DNA of 64,000 nucleotides from assembly GCA_965249735.1 (NCBI GenBank), contig CBDFMS010000025.1, forward strand, positions 620,001 to 684,000, given 5' to 3'. Numbering within the stretch: the stretch's first letter is position 1; each line of letters begins with the position of its first letter. A model generated the notes under the pieces. The model saw only the letters and a program-made list of their open reading frames with translations, ran no database searches and was not told the DNA's origin. The position numbers and the translations under genes are program-made. Positions 23,501 to 29,798 of this stretch are shown here, in pieces. Source of the stretch: JANQSS01 sp965249735 (lineage in GTDB: Bacteria > Bacteroidota > Bacteroidia > Chitinophagales > Saprospiraceae).

Positions 23501-24549
23501 GTTTGATACAACGTCACATTGCCGGTATCGACTACTTGAACAGCAACTACAAATTAGTAGCCGCTGATGCCAATGCTGACACGGATCTTGATATCAGAGA
23601 CGTATTGGATCTTAGAAAATTGTTATTAGGAATCTATGATGAGTTGCCAGACAACAAATCATGGAGAACTATAGATGCTGACTATACATTCCCAGGTATT
23701 ACGAATAACTCGTTACCATCAGATGTATACGATCAGGAAATGATTAGTTACCAGGCTGTAGCTCAAAACATGCTCAACACAGACTTCATCGGTGTGAAAG
23801 TTGGTGATGTTGATGGAGATGCTACTCCAAACAGTTTTGTAGAAGGTGAAGAAAGAGGAGGCAACAAAGCGTTGACATTCTCTACACTTGATGCAACATT
23901 TGCTGAAGGAGATGTGGTTACAGTTAACTTTACTGCAGAGAACTTCAATGAAGTATCAGCTTACCAATTCACATTTGGATTTGACCAAAGTGTACTTGAG
24001 TTTGTTGGATCTACTGCAGGCGCATTGAATGTAACAGAAGGAAACTTCGGAACACAGTATGCAGACAGAGGAATCGTGACTACCGTATGGTACGCGGCTA
24101 CTGCACAGTCTGTAAACAATGACGAAGTATTGTTCACGTTGACATTCAGAGCGAATGGAGCCGGTAACTTGAGCAGTGTGATCAATGTTGGTTCAACGAT
24201 CACAGAAGCTATTGCATTTAGCAATGAGACTGGTAAAACAGATGTTGATCTTCAGTTTAACACAGAAAGTGGAGAAGTTGTAGGCGATGCATTTGCATTG
24301 TTCCAAAATACACCTAACCCATTTGCAGATGTAACTACGATTGGTTATATCTTGCCTGAAGCTGCACAGGTAACATTGACTATTTATGACATGAATGGTA
24401 GTCGAATTAGTTCGGCTGTGGCGGACGGCGCCAAAGGCATCAATCATTTTGAACTGCTTCGTTCTCAGATTGGAGCCGCAGGTGTTCTCTACTATCAAAT
24501 AGAAACAAGTGAATATATGGCGACTAAGAAAATGGTTGTCGTAGAGTAA
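8554..24549 (+). CDS. Giant 1: 5331-residue T9SS-exported SprB-repeat surface protein
   Basis: This is an exported giant, probably a surface or released adhesin. The domains in order are: signal peptide (residues 1 to about 28); a unique N-terminal domain (30-250); a PKD-like domain (250-339); about 35 SprB-type repeats of 78 residues (349-3116); HYR-like and cysteine-rich modules with PPVINCPPNI (3119-3900); a proprotein-convertase-like P domain (3916-4080, with HTWIGDVRVVITSP and NGTWIVTVSDQVGGDDG); more HYR-like modules (4250-4906); a dockerin-like pair of calcium loops (4970-5034, ADANADTDLDIRDVLDLRKL); a cohesin-like beta-sandwich (5106-5243); and a T9SS type A sorting domain (5247-5331, QNTPNPFADVTTIGY). 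The typical repeat has four cysteines, and CNEFDD and TDANGCTTTC are nearly invariant. SprB of F. johnsoniae is the known relative in repeat type; no PorP/SprF partner gene lies nearby. Function as an adhesin is inference. Confidence 0.93.
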   Translation: MKRCLPRLFVRLNVLFFLSMLFSTMAFSQYCLDGTYCPNPLTDPMGTGNGCFPNVDDEWANAVTTVVDPNASATCQVTQVWGAFGFDTAGVEHVYFGMHHGNNGQSTFRVYVNYDCDSTSGQILAPERFGVDTGTVPVGGAEFMVLFTTSQNPAPPDFFIWDTVSMTMVPAPPFVGAGSAIATGAVGGCNEGDGEFVEIEVPFLGFIDPCDPNFCGTIEITSILSNAGGSPGSNYCEGPSVSLAIGVNEPPTAVVDPIPPCLYSDGLVCLNGSNSTDPDMDTLTYEWDLDFDGITFDVDTTGAMVCIQYAAGSYVAALRVTDAFGCADTVDTNGGVAFTVLDPDDKITCAVSNIQGVACIGDANGSFDLTITGGFPGYNYVVVNSMDDTVSTGIDVSGMLETISGLGADNYIVLASDTNGCQDTCMVMIPGPVPLVCTINSSTNETCNESDDGTIDVSASGGVSPYVYDNGMTTNTDGQFSGLAASTYSVTITDANGCTTFCADVIITQPDALTCTINSSTNETCNEFDDATISVSAGGGTSPYVYDNGSSTNTDGSFTGLAAGTYSITITDANGCTTTCSDVTVTQPDALTCTINSSTNETCNDTDDASISVSAGGGTSPYVYDDGNTTNTDGSFTGLAAGTYSITITDANGCTTTCSDVTVTQPDALTCAINSSTNETCNEFDDASISVSAGGGTSPYVYDDGNTTNTDGSFTGLAAGTYSITITDANGCTTTCSDVTVTQPDALTCAINSSTNETCNEFDDATISVSAGGGTSPYVYDNGSTTNTDGSFTGLAAGTYSITITDANGCTTTCADVTVTQPDALTCTINSSTNETCNEFDDATISVSAGGGTSPYVYDDGNTTNTDGSFTGLAAGTYSISITDANGCTTTCSDVTVTQPDALTCTINSSTNETCNEFDDATISVSAGGGTSPYVYDDGNTTNTDGSFTGLAAGTYSITITDANGCTTTCADVTVTQPDPLTCTINSSTNETCNEFDDATISVSAGGGTSPYVYDNGSTTNTDGSFTGLAAGTYSITITDANGCTTTCSDVTVTQPDALTCTINSSTNETCNEFDDGTISVSAGGGTSPYVYDDGNTTNTDGSFTGLAAGTYSITITDANGCTTTCSDVTVTQPDALTCTINSSTNETCNEFDDATISVSAGGGTSPYVYDDGNTTNTDGSFTGLAAGTYSITITDANGCTTTCSDVTVTQPDPLTCTINSSTNETCNEFDDATISVSAGGGTSPYVYDDGNTTNTDGSFTGLAAGTYSITITDANGCTTTCSDVTVTQPDPLTCTINSSTNETCNEFDDATISVSAGGGTSPYVYDDGNTTNTDGSFTGLAAGTYSITITDASGCTTTCSDVTVTQPDPLTCTINSSTNETCNESNDGTISVSAGGGTSPYVYDYGMMTNTDGSFTGLAAGTYSITITDANGCTTTCADVTITQPMVLSCMASNIMHVTGAGNMDGSFDLTIFGGTPGYDYDITDMMNVSVASGHISGSMVNINGLSGGSYMIAVTDTNNCMSMCFVTIMEPDLLTCSIDLVQDASCIYGSDGALKLKVFDGVPPYSYVVLDNMNNPVAMGNLLMSGDSTTIMNLDTGTYTINVTDMNQNQTTCMGMIGSPPALTCTFSSSMNETCNEFDNGTITVVAAGGTSPYVYDDGNSMNTDGSFTGLAAGTYSITITDANGCTTTCADVTITQPDPLTCTVNSSTNETCNEFDDATISVSAGGGTSPYVYDDGNTTNTDGSFTGLAAGTYSITITDANGCTTTCADVTVTQPDALTCTINSSTNETCNEFDDGTISVSAGGGTSPYVYDDGTTTNTDGSFTALAAGTYSITITDANGCTTTCADVTITQPDPLTCTINSSTNETCNEFDDGTISVSAGGGTSPYVYDDGTTTNTDGSFTALAAGTYSITITDANGCTTTCSDVTITQPDPLTCTVNSSTNETCNEFDDATISVSAGGGTSPYVYDDGNTTNTDGSFTGLAAGTYSITITDANGCTTTCADVTVTQPDPLTCTINSSTNETCNEFDDGTISVSAGGGTSPYVYDDGTTTNTDGSFTGLAAGTYSITITDANGCTTTCADVTVTQPDPLTCTINSSTNETCNEFDDGTISVSAGGGTSPYVYDDGTTTNTDGSFTALAAGTYSITITDANGCTTTCADVTITQPDPLTCTVNSSTNETCNEFDDATISVSAGGGTSPYVYDDGTTTNTDGSFTGLAAGTYSITITDANGCTTTCADVTVTQPDPLTCTINSSTNETCNEFDDGTLSVSAGGGTSPYVYDDGTTTNTDGSFTGLAAGTYSITITDANGCTTTCADVTITQPDPLTCTINSSTNETCNEFDDGTISVSAGGGTSPYVYDDGTTTNTDGSFTGLAAGTYSITITDANGCTTTCSDVTITQPEPLTCTINANSNLDCYDGPIDPDFPITNGSIDASANGGTSPYVYDIGGGVTNTDGQFTGLSAGTYSITITDANGCTTTCADVTITQPDPLTCTLNENAGETCNEYDDGSIQVTADGGTSPYVYDNGSTTNTNGLFVGLAAGTYSITITDANGCTTTCADILITQPDPLTCTLNENGGETCNEFDDGTILVTAGGGTSPYEYDNGTTTNTDGWFTGLAAGTYGITITDANGCTTTCGDILITQPDPLTCTVNENAGETCNEYDDGSIQVTADGGTSPYVYDNGSTTNTNGLFVGLAAGTYSITITDANGCTTTCVDILITQPDALTCTINSSTNETCNEFDDGTISVSAGGGTSPYVYDDGNTTNTDGSFTGLAAGTYSITITDANGCTTTCSDVTITQPDALTCTINSSTNETCNEFDDGTISVSAGGGTSPYVYDDGSTTNTDGSFTGLAAGTYSITITDANGCTTTCSDVTITQPDALTCTINSSTNETCNEFDDGTISVSAGGGTSPYVYDDGNTTNTDGSFTGLAAGTYSITITDANGCTTTCADVTITQPDALTCTFSSSTNVTCNGDADGSINVSAGGGTSPYVYDDGNTTNTDGAFTGLAAGTYSITITDANGCTTTCSDVLITQPDALTCTINGSTDATCNGEADGTIDAGAGGGTSPYVYDIGGGVTNSDGQFTGLAANTYSITITDANGCSTTCPDVVISEPDLPMISCPQAVLLDCPGDTSVASTGTATNPTPDVPVTITYNDTLFVMGDCDGAYSFVRRWTATDACGNTASCDQTITVQDITPPVINCPPNIVTMDLSELDPALTLSDFIGQNGSVTDECCVDTASLTHTDNTVMSGDSTIITRLYIIMDCCGNADSCEQILIFFSPDPCILVCPPDMTITVDADLCVGIVNVTAPTPMGDCSGGIALLSASNEDYDSWTVWTNSAATNLTPGGCGGGSGALFSRLGMNGYCQNPPVAQPLFDDTQLTIDDDEANPIGSIGEFCWESPVLDMSMGGIAFNFDWQYRDLGAGFPFAEVYDGTSWVNVWSGASVSSAGSESINLAAYSNNDFQVRVCLDDGNAWGWGAAFDNIEVLGASAAPIATNDYNGGTDLINVEFPLGTTTVTWTTFDANGNPVSCSTDITVVDPGPFLECPDDFTVTLNPGLCEYYYHYTVDVKSCAGLVADTICQTAYQWDNLDIDPALSLSCSAPPTNYWRVYDVADLGLTGDPGTTFEFVTVWFRNSGNQTVDVRVHDYTGGPVGDVLDLAFATEVASGSMAVSGIITDSVNVPVSDYDATLYETILVEVVTNSSFTMAQTQSTTTEPSWLSSAPCGITTMPQRPGTGALAAFANNYAFLAPTFCYLDFGDALVQGVPSGDPIPIGTTTFEYYFEDVNGLSATCTWNVTVTEFPDPITDFACNDLVNISPDGDCEVLITADMILEGGPYGCYDDYIVMIMDDHGGNMVPNPVTGEYVGDTLVVIIKDPDSDGICWGYVVIEDKLIPDLECGTYEVDCDDDISPGLVSAGSFELSSDFTPGSALTAGAPVDIEVPVSLQGTFSSVSDVNISYDISHTWIGDVRVVITSPAGTSVRVIDNIGPGVFGCIDDDIDITMDDQATLTYADLDGMCDGSTPYATGTYQPENPMAAFNGEEANGTWIVTVSDQVGGDDGTLNFLNLTINASVVSGIPLPIPDTAIAVPNGDNAYVVTGFDACGPVDLVYDDEVIDIDCTLGSGFTTMVLRHWTVTDGSGNTSTCTDTIRQRVATLGSIALPADRDNIEAPALECHGSWDNGCDGVPNTNDYGEGDNIPQPCEIGDDVSALCDIWTNYTDTEFPICGYSKKIFRNWYILDKCTGEFTNHTQVILILDTDPPVISCPDRYDIGTDPYSCGGTWQVPPPDASDICSGIASWSVTSAAGTVIYLGGAYTITGLPEGCTEVTYTVYDGCGNEAYCTTEVCVVDEIDPIAICDLNTQVSLGTDGRAKIYAETFDDGSYDNCGVKKIEVRRTSFNSCWNTFAGPYVEFCCDDIANSPIEVELIVTDYADNVNRCWVNVLVEDKLNPVIVCPPDITVSCDYKFDLNNLHDNFGRVVVPQNGEVRGDIYIDDINYQEDCLGWVYQGTQHVGQDGYAVDNCNVTVTDIANVNLTCGKGVITRIFTATDDGGRTASCIQRITIVDCDPFYIADTDSRCRDRGGVYTTTDDVEWPCDVTLDGCSGAQTNPDYTGRPDYEDDKCSLIADTFVDEVFTIVDDACFKILRHWSIIDWCQEDPNTGLPLRWDYTQVIKVIDEEGPIVTPADPGCDENATDCGGNVNLAPEVEDCTPADMLVYWWRVDVGNDGLGPLPGGFDFEGTTSDPSGVYPYGTHRILWVIEDLCGNRSTTEYTFDVEDCKKPSPVCINGLSSVVMPSSGQITVWAVDFDASSFDNCDNDLDFRIWYDYMDSTSYPDQSIDWQLPTASSSGNDVLFYLPTGAIFYCEALGNGQSRTFTVRIYVVDDAGNWDYCTTNITIDDNDDVCPDGTPLHIAGGYTNEEGETVDNVMTELTGGHLNQVLRNQMVDDNGEFAYIVSEGYDWNVTGEKDDAYLNGVTAQDLSLIQRHIAGIDYLNSNYKLVAADANADTDLDIRDVLDLRKLLLGIYDELPDNKSWRTIDADYTFPGITNNSLPSDVYDQEMISYQAVAQNMLNTDFIGVKVGDVDGDATPNSFVEGEERGGNKALTFSTLDATFAEGDVVTVNFTAENFNEVSAYQFTFGFDQSVLEFVGSTAGALNVTEGNFGTQYADRGIVTTVWYAATAQSVNNDEVLFTLTFRANGAGNLSSVINVGSTITEAIAFSNETGKTDVDLQFNTESGEVVGDAFALFQNTPNPFADVTTIGYILPEAAQVTLTIYDMNGSRISSAVADGAKGINHFELLRSQIGAAGVLYYQIETSEYMATKKMVVVE
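9598..17900 (+). repeat. SprB repeat array of giant 1 (about 35 units of 234 bp)
   Basis: The unit is 234 bp (78 codons), for example 10090 to 10324. Most units differ at a few positions: DDA or DDG after CNEF, DDGNTT / DNGSTT / DDGTTT, CSDV / CADV, and PDALT / PDPLT. Divergent units of the type NGSFDLTI-GG open the array (9598) and split it (12900-13430). A different subfamily with CTLNENAGETC lies at 16030-16730. Synonymous differences between neighbours are common, so most of this array is older than the block-B array of giant 2. Confidence 0.93.
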
Positions 24550-24571
24550 AGTTCACAGAAGCCTAATGTTT

Positions 24572-24609
24572 AAGAGCGGTATTGATATGATTCAATACCG
24601 CTCTTTTTA
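24572..24609 (+). terminator. Rho-independent terminator of giant 1
   Basis: A perfect 14-bp stem (24572-24585 with 24592-24605) with a 6-base loop starts 22 bases after the giant 1 stop and is followed by a short T-run. The stem contains GAGCGGTATTGA. It is the strongest intrinsic terminator I see in the window. Confidence 0.9.
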
Positions 24610-24663
24610 TTATGATTAAATTGTAATAAATAGTCCATACATCTACGACAAGGAAATTCTCGA

Positions 24664-25023
24664 ATGAAGCGACATTTATTATTTTTAGTAGTATTATTCG
24701 TAGGTGCTTGTGTAACTAAAACCTCCAATATGAATAAAATTAAATTCGATTATTCAATCCTGGACAATAATGGTCTAATCGGACCTTCTGAAGGAAAAAT
24801 ATCATTGGCATATGAATTTTGTATACCTGGTACTGAAAAAGCCAGGCGTCGGATATTGGAAATAGACAATCAAATGGAAATCTCTACAAGCCCTGGTCGA
24901 ATAAAATGTTCAGAACATGAATATTTATGCATAGGTCATACAAACCAAAATTATCTTGAAATCTTTAAGGCAATCACCCAATTGGAATTCGTGAAAAGGG
25001 TCGAACGCTGTTATTTTGAATGA
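24664..25023 (+). CDS. Small predicted lipoprotein of unknown function
   Basis: This 119-residue protein begins MKRHLLFLVVLFVGACVTKT, a signal peptide with a lipobox-like VGAC (Cys16), so it is probably a lipoprotein. The mature part is mixed alpha/beta with three further cysteines and no domain I recognise. It starts 54 bases after the giant 1 terminator, so it is probably transcribed separately. It is convergent with the EamA transporter gene, with only 7 bases between the two stops. The open frame, signal sequence and codon use support a real gene. Confidence 0.6.
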   Translation: MKRHLLFLVVLFVGACVTKTSNMNKIKFDYSILDNNGLIGPSEGKISLAYEFCIPGTEKARRRILEIDNQMEISTSPGRIKCSEHEYLCIGHTNQNYLEIFKAITQLEFVKRVERCYFE

Positions 25024-25030
25024 ACGAATT

Positions 25031-25909
25031 TTAGTAGTTCTTGGAGACATATATCCCTACAAGAATACAAATCATCCCTACCAGTTCAATTAAGCCGATA
25101 ACCTCACCAAAATAGTATCCCCAAAACAGAGCGACAATTGGTATTAAATAAGCAACGAGAGAGCCAAATATGGCATTCGTTTTATGCACAACATAGAAGA
25201 AAACCATCGTCGATAAAAAAGTGCCGAAAAAAGCCAAAATAAATACATAAATAAATGCTAAATGACCCGGGTCATGCTGGCTGAAACGTTCTACTACGTC
25301 TGAGGAGGCCAGATACGCCAATCCGAAAGGTCCTAGTAGAACAAATGTACTGGCGCTTAAGGTGATCGAATCTACTTTTTTTAGAAAGCTGTCGACTGTG
25401 TTGACGCTGGTGGCATAACAAAGTGTAGCTAAAATGATTAAGAGATAAAATACAACTCCCGAAAGCCCATTAATCTGCAAGTCTTTTAACGATAAAAATA
25501 AGACCCCTACGAAGCCAACCAGAATACCAACTAAATAATTCTTACGAAATTCCTTTCGGAATACTACAACGCCCAATATTAACGTGAATAATGGAGTAAG
25601 CGCATTTAATATGCCGGCTACTGCACTTTCGATTTGAGTTTGGGCAGTAGGGTATAAAAAAGCTGGAATTCCACTTCCAGTGAGTGAAACGATTAAATAA
25701 TACTTCCACTTATCCCATTGGATTTTTGACCAGCGAGCCAGGAGCACAGGAACAAAGCACAGTGCGCTTATGGTAATTCTTAAAGCACCAACTTGCATCG
25801 GAGAATAGACTTCCAGACTTTTTTTAATAAGTATGAATGAGCTACCCCAGATAATACTTAAGCCGAAAAGTAAGGCCCATGAATGTATTGGTTTTAATTG
25901 TTTAGGCAT
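25031..25909 (-). CDS. EamA / drug-metabolite transporter family permease
   Basis: This is an inner-membrane protein of about 292 residues with roughly ten hydrophobic helices in two EamA repeats. The family marks are an early GLSIIWGSSFILIKKSL, the middle IESAVAGILNALTPLFTLILG, and the second-repeat GSLVAYLIPIVALFWGYYFGE. Such proteins export or exchange metabolites or amino acids; the substrate cannot be told. The frame extends to a TTG at 25918, but the ATG at 25909 (MPKQLKPIHSW) is the better start. It lies 26 bases downstream of uvrA on the same strand, so the two are probably co-transcribed. Confidence 0.88.
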   Translation of the reverse strand: MPKQLKPIHSWALLFGLSIIWGSSFILIKKSLEVYSPMQVGALRITISALCFVPVLLARWSKIQWDKWKYYLIVSLTGSGIPAFLYPTAQTQIESAVAGILNALTPLFTLILGVVVFRKEFRKNYLVGILVGFVGVLFLSLKDLQINGLSGVVFYLLIILATLCYATSVNTVDSFLKKVDSITLSASTFVLLGPFGLAYLASSDVVERFSQHDPGHLAFIYVFILAFFGTFLSTMVFFYVVHKTNAIFGSLVAYLIPIVALFWGYYFGEVIGLIELVGMICILVGIYVSKNY

Positions 25910-25935
25910 GAGGGCCAAAGATAGAATAATGCCAC

Positions 25936-28797
25936 TCAGTTGCTAGGAAGACCAACTAACTTTTGGTTGAGTTCCTTTTTTAGATATTGCGCGGTATAAC
26001 TTGTTGTTGATCTTGAGATCTTTTCAGGACTACCTTGAGCAACTATTTTTCCGCCTTCGGCACCACCTTCAGGGCCTAAATCGATAACGTGATCAGCACA
26101 TTTGATAATATCCATATTATGTTCAATAACTAATACTGTATTACCCTTGTCTACCAGCAGATTTAAAACTTTTAGCAAAAACTCAATGTCGCTAAAATGC
26201 AATCCTGTGGTAGGTTCATCCAGGATGTAGAAGGTCTTTCCTGTATCACGTTTTGACAATTCTTCGGCTAATTTCACACGTTGAGCCTCGCCACCGGATA
26301 GAGTCGTAGCTTGCTGTCCTAGTGTAATATATCCTAATCCTACGTCTTTTAGAGTTTTAAGCTTTTTATAGATTTTCGGAATGGCTTCGAAAAAACCGGC
26401 TGCCTCATCCACGGGCATCTCAAGTACGTCACTGATGGTTTTCCCTTTAAACAATATTTCAAGTGTCTCCCGGTTGTATCGTCGGCCCATACAACTTTCA
26501 CAGTTGACGAGTACGTCGGGTAAGAAGTTCATTTCTATAACACGCTTACCGGCACCTCCGCATGTCTCACACCTTCCGCCTTTTACGTTGAATGAAAATC
26601 GTCCGGGTTTGTAACCACGAATTTTTGATTCAGGTGTTTTGGCATATAATTGGCGGATTTCAGTAAAAACACCCGTATATGTGGCTGGATTACTTCGAGG
26701 TGTACGACCAATGGGTTTTTGGTCTATTTCTATGATTTTGTCTATGTGCTCTAGTCCGGAAATCTTTTTATAAGCGAGTGGATTCTTTATTGTCTTATAT
26801 AAATGATTTCGCAGAATTGGATAAAGTGTTGAGTGAATGAGTGTCGATTTTCCACTGCCACTGACCCCAGTCACACAAATAAATGTGCCTAGTGGAATTT
26901 TTAAATTTATGGACTTTAAATTGTGTCCGCTTGCGCCTGTCAAATTAATGAAATTACCATTTCCTTTTCGGCGTTTTTTAGGAATGCTTATTTGACGTTT
27001 GTTTTGTAAAAATAGAACAGTTTCTGATTCGATTTTTTTGAGTGAACTCAATGCACCTGCAGCGGTAATAAATCCACCATTTTTTCCTGCCCCTGGACCA
27101 ATGTCGATGAGATAATCTGAGGCAATCATGATCTCTTTATCATGTTCCACTACCACAACTGTATTTCCAATAGAGGTAAGGCCTTTTAATGCTCCGATAA
27201 GACGATTATTATCTCGAGCGTGCAGCCCGATGCTTGGTTCATCAAGGATATAAGTGATGCCTGTGAGTTTCGACCCGATTTGGGTTGCCAGACGCGTCCG
27301 TTGACTTTCCCCACCGCTTAGCGTGCGAGCTGGCCTGTTAAGCGTTAGATAATTGAGCCCAACATCCAATAAAAAATTGGTGCGATTTTGAATTTCACGA
27401 ATGAGCTCAGAACCTATTTGTTTTTGTTTATTTGTTAAATATTTTGGTAGTTCATTGAACCAAATAGCCAGGCTGGATAAATTTAATTGAGCAAGTTCAG
27501 CAATATTCTTATCATTTAATTTAAAATGCAATGCTTCCTTTTTGAGCCTGGATCCTTCACATGTAGGACATATACTCAAGCTCATAAATTGCTCAGACCA
27601 ATTACGAATACGCTCCGAAGATGAATTTTTATACCAGCCTTCCAACATACCTTTTAGGCCATCTTTATTAATTGTGTATGTATAGTCCCAATCTTCCGCG
27701 TTATCAAGAGATACTTTTGATCCTTTTGCCTGGCCACCGAACAAAATAATTTCTAACGCGTCCTCAGGCAAGTCCTTTATTGGCGAGGCAAATGTAAATT
27801 TGAATTTTTTTGATAACGCCCGCAATTGCCTGAAATTCCAATTATCGCGCTCTTCACCTAATGGTGCAAACCCACCTTTTGCAATACTCAGTTGATCGTT
27901 CGGGATAATTTTAGATAGGTCGGCTTCAAATAAATTTCCTAGGCCTTTACATGTCGAACAATAGCCGTAAGGCGAATTAAATGAAAATGTATTCGGAGAA
28001 GGTATTTCATATGATAATCCGGACTCTGGATCCATCAATTGCTTACTAAATGTGGCCAATTCTTTATCTTCAATAAACTCAATGAAGAGAAGCCCTTTTC
28101 CGAGTTCCAAAGCTGTCGATACCGCTTGACTAAGACGCAGTTTCTTAGAATGATGGATACTCAAGCGGTCAACTACCACTTCGATGTCATGCATTTTATA
28201 TCGATCGAGTTTCATGCCGGGTCTTAACTCGCTTAATTCTCCATCTATGCGCACTTTCGTGTAACCCATCTTGCGATAGTGTTCAAAAAGTTCACGATAA
28301 TGACCCTTGCGCCCCCGAACCACCGGTCCCAGAATGACAATCTTCTTATTCATATAATTATCCAGTAAAAAGTCGAGAATTTGCTCTTCTGAATACCGGA
28401 CCATTTTATTGCCCGTCTTGTATGAGAATGCTTCACCAATGCGGGCATACAACAGTCTCATGTAATCATATAACTCAGTTACGGTCCCGACAGTCGAGCG
28501 GGGATTCCAACCTGAAGTCTTTTGTTCTATGGAGATGACAGGGCTCAATCCTGCGATACGGTCAACATCCGGTTTTTCTAAATTTCCGATCATCTGCCTG
28601 GCATATGCCGAAAAGGTATCGAGATATCTTCTCTGACCTTCAGCGTAAAGTGTATCGAAGGCTAATGATGATTTACCACTGCCGCTCACTCCGGTGATGA
28701 CGGTGAGTTTATCTTTCGGAATCTCAACGTGAACATCTTTTAGATTATGTTCGCGCGCACCCTCGATTTTTATAGAACGATTTGTAATTTTTGACAT
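25936..28797 (-). CDS. uvrA: UvrABC excinuclease subunit A
   Basis: This is the damage-recognition ATPase of nucleotide excision repair. It is 953 residues with two ABC modules: Walker A GVSGSGKSS (near residue 36) and GVSGSGKST, signatures LSGGESQRTRLA and LSGGEAQRVKLA, and Walker B ILDEPSIGLH and ILDEPTTGLH. The C-terminal zinc finger is intact (CETCGGAGKRVIEMNFLP, then CESCMGRR). In the first zinc module only the second pair (CSTCKGLG) is present. The segment before it (DPESGLSYEIPSPNTFSFN) has no CxxC, unlike E. coli UvrA. CPTCEGSRL is also kept. It is transcribed toward the EamA gene and follows the purine nucleoside phosphorylase gene by 126 bases. Confidence 0.95.
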   Translation of the reverse strand: MSKITNRSIKIEGAREHNLKDVHVEIPKDKLTVITGVSGSGKSSLAFDTLYAEGQRRYLDTFSAYARQMIGNLEKPDVDRIAGLSPVISIEQKTSGWNPRSTVGTVTELYDYMRLLYARIGEAFSYKTGNKMVRYSEEQILDFLLDNYMNKKIVILGPVVRGRKGHYRELFEHYRKMGYTKVRIDGELSELRPGMKLDRYKMHDIEVVVDRLSIHHSKKLRLSQAVSTALELGKGLLFIEFIEDKELATFSKQLMDPESGLSYEIPSPNTFSFNSPYGYCSTCKGLGNLFEADLSKIIPNDQLSIAKGGFAPLGEERDNWNFRQLRALSKKFKFTFASPIKDLPEDALEIILFGGQAKGSKVSLDNAEDWDYTYTINKDGLKGMLEGWYKNSSSERIRNWSEQFMSLSICPTCEGSRLKKEALHFKLNDKNIAELAQLNLSSLAIWFNELPKYLTNKQKQIGSELIREIQNRTNFLLDVGLNYLTLNRPARTLSGGESQRTRLATQIGSKLTGITYILDEPSIGLHARDNNRLIGALKGLTSIGNTVVVVEHDKEIMIASDYLIDIGPGAGKNGGFITAAGALSSLKKIESETVLFLQNKRQISIPKKRRKGNGNFINLTGASGHNLKSINLKIPLGTFICVTGVSGSGKSTLIHSTLYPILRNHLYKTIKNPLAYKKISGLEHIDKIIEIDQKPIGRTPRSNPATYTGVFTEIRQLYAKTPESKIRGYKPGRFSFNVKGGRCETCGGAGKRVIEMNFLPDVLVNCESCMGRRYNRETLEILFKGKTISDVLEMPVDEAAGFFEAIPKIYKKLKTLKDVGLGYITLGQQATTLSGGEAQRVKLAEELSKRDTGKTFYILDEPTTGLHFSDIEFLLKVLNLLVDKGNTVLVIEHNMDIIKCADHVIDLGPEGGAEGGKIVAQGSPEKISRSTTSYTAQYLKKELNQKLVGLPSN

Positions 28798-28923
28798 AAA
28801 CCGGGAAAATTACGAATAACAATACAAACAAACCATTGACCATTAAAGAATCAAAACAATTTTCGAGTGAAAAGACTGCTCATACAATTAATTGATGTCG
28901 ATTTGGCTTGAAGTAGAGCCAAA

Positions 28924-29757
28924 TTATTCTATACCTAAGATAATTTCCGATACGAGTTTTTTGAAGACATTGCTTTTTCGATGCGCCATTTCAATCACTT
29001 CTTCTACTGTCGTTTCCTTTACTCGTGAAGGCGGATAGCAGGCATTCGTGACGATTGAGATGCCTGCAACTCCTATGTTCATATGTCTGGCGACAAGAAC
29101 TTCTGGAACCGTCGACATGCCCACCATATCTCCACCGGCTTTGTAAATAAATTCATATTCGGCTGGGGTTTCCAGACTTGGACCGGGAAATCCTACATAA
29201 ACACCGGTCTTGAATTGAATATCCAGCTTATGACAAGCACGTTTTCCAATGGCAAGATATTCGCCAGCGTAAGCTTTGCTCATATCAGGAAATCGAGGTC
29301 CCCATTGAGTGTGATTTTGCCCCCGAAGTGGGCTATCAGGAAATAAATTGATATGATCCTTAATGAAGACCAAGTCACCTGCATCGAATGTTTCATTTGT
29401 TCCGCCTGATGCATTTGTCAATAGTAGGTGCTTTATTCCCAGTTCGCCTAAAACTCGAATTGGAAATGTAACAGTCCACATGTCATATCCTTCATAATAA
29501 TGGAACCTACCACACAAACATATTACTGCTTTTCCCTTCAAATTACCTATGACTAATTTGCCTTGGTGTGAAGGTGCAGTAGAAAGTGGAAAATGTGGAA
29601 TGTCCTTATATGCTATTTCTATTTTTTGTGTTAAATCACTTTCGAAACCGGATAAACCCGTGCCCAGCACAATTGCAATTTTTGGATCGCAGTCCAGGCG
29701 CTGAGAAATAAATGACTTGGCATCATGAACCTGCTGTACGTATTGTTCAATTGTCAT
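28924..29757 (-). CDS. punA: Purine-nucleoside phosphorylase (trimeric class I)
   Basis: This 277-residue cytoplasmic enzyme phosphorolyses inosine and guanosine to the free base and ribose 1-phosphate in purine salvage. The trimeric PNP family marks are AIVLGTGLSGFE (phosphate-binding glycine loop), GRFHYYEGY, LTNASGGTN, GPSLETPAEYEF with the base-binding Glu, VGMSTVPEVLVARH, and SIVTNACYP with the base-contacting Asn. The size is normal. It sits in a leftward run between a T9SS-exported protein gene and uvrA. A TATTTTTG element (29788-29781, minus strand) lies about 24 bases upstream without a visible -33 partner. Confidence 0.94.
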   Translation of the reverse strand: MTIEQYVQQVHDAKSFISQRLDCDPKIAIVLGTGLSGFESDLTQKIEIAYKDIPHFPLSTAPSHQGKLVIGNLKGKAVICLCGRFHYYEGYDMWTVTFPIRVLGELGIKHLLLTNASGGTNETFDAGDLVFIKDHINLFPDSPLRGQNHTQWGPRFPDMSKAYAGEYLAIGKRACHKLDIQFKTGVYVGFPGPSLETPAEYEFIYKAGGDMVGMSTVPEVLVARHMNIGVAGISIVTNACYPPSRVKETTVEEVIEMAHRKSNVFKKLVSEIILGIE

Positions 29758-29798
29758 ATGTGATGGCTAATAAAGCAGACCAAAAATAAATAACTGGT

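Noticed and set aside
24193..24498. Antisense ORF over the T9SS tail of giant 1
   Set aside because: Shadow of a clearly coding sorting domain.
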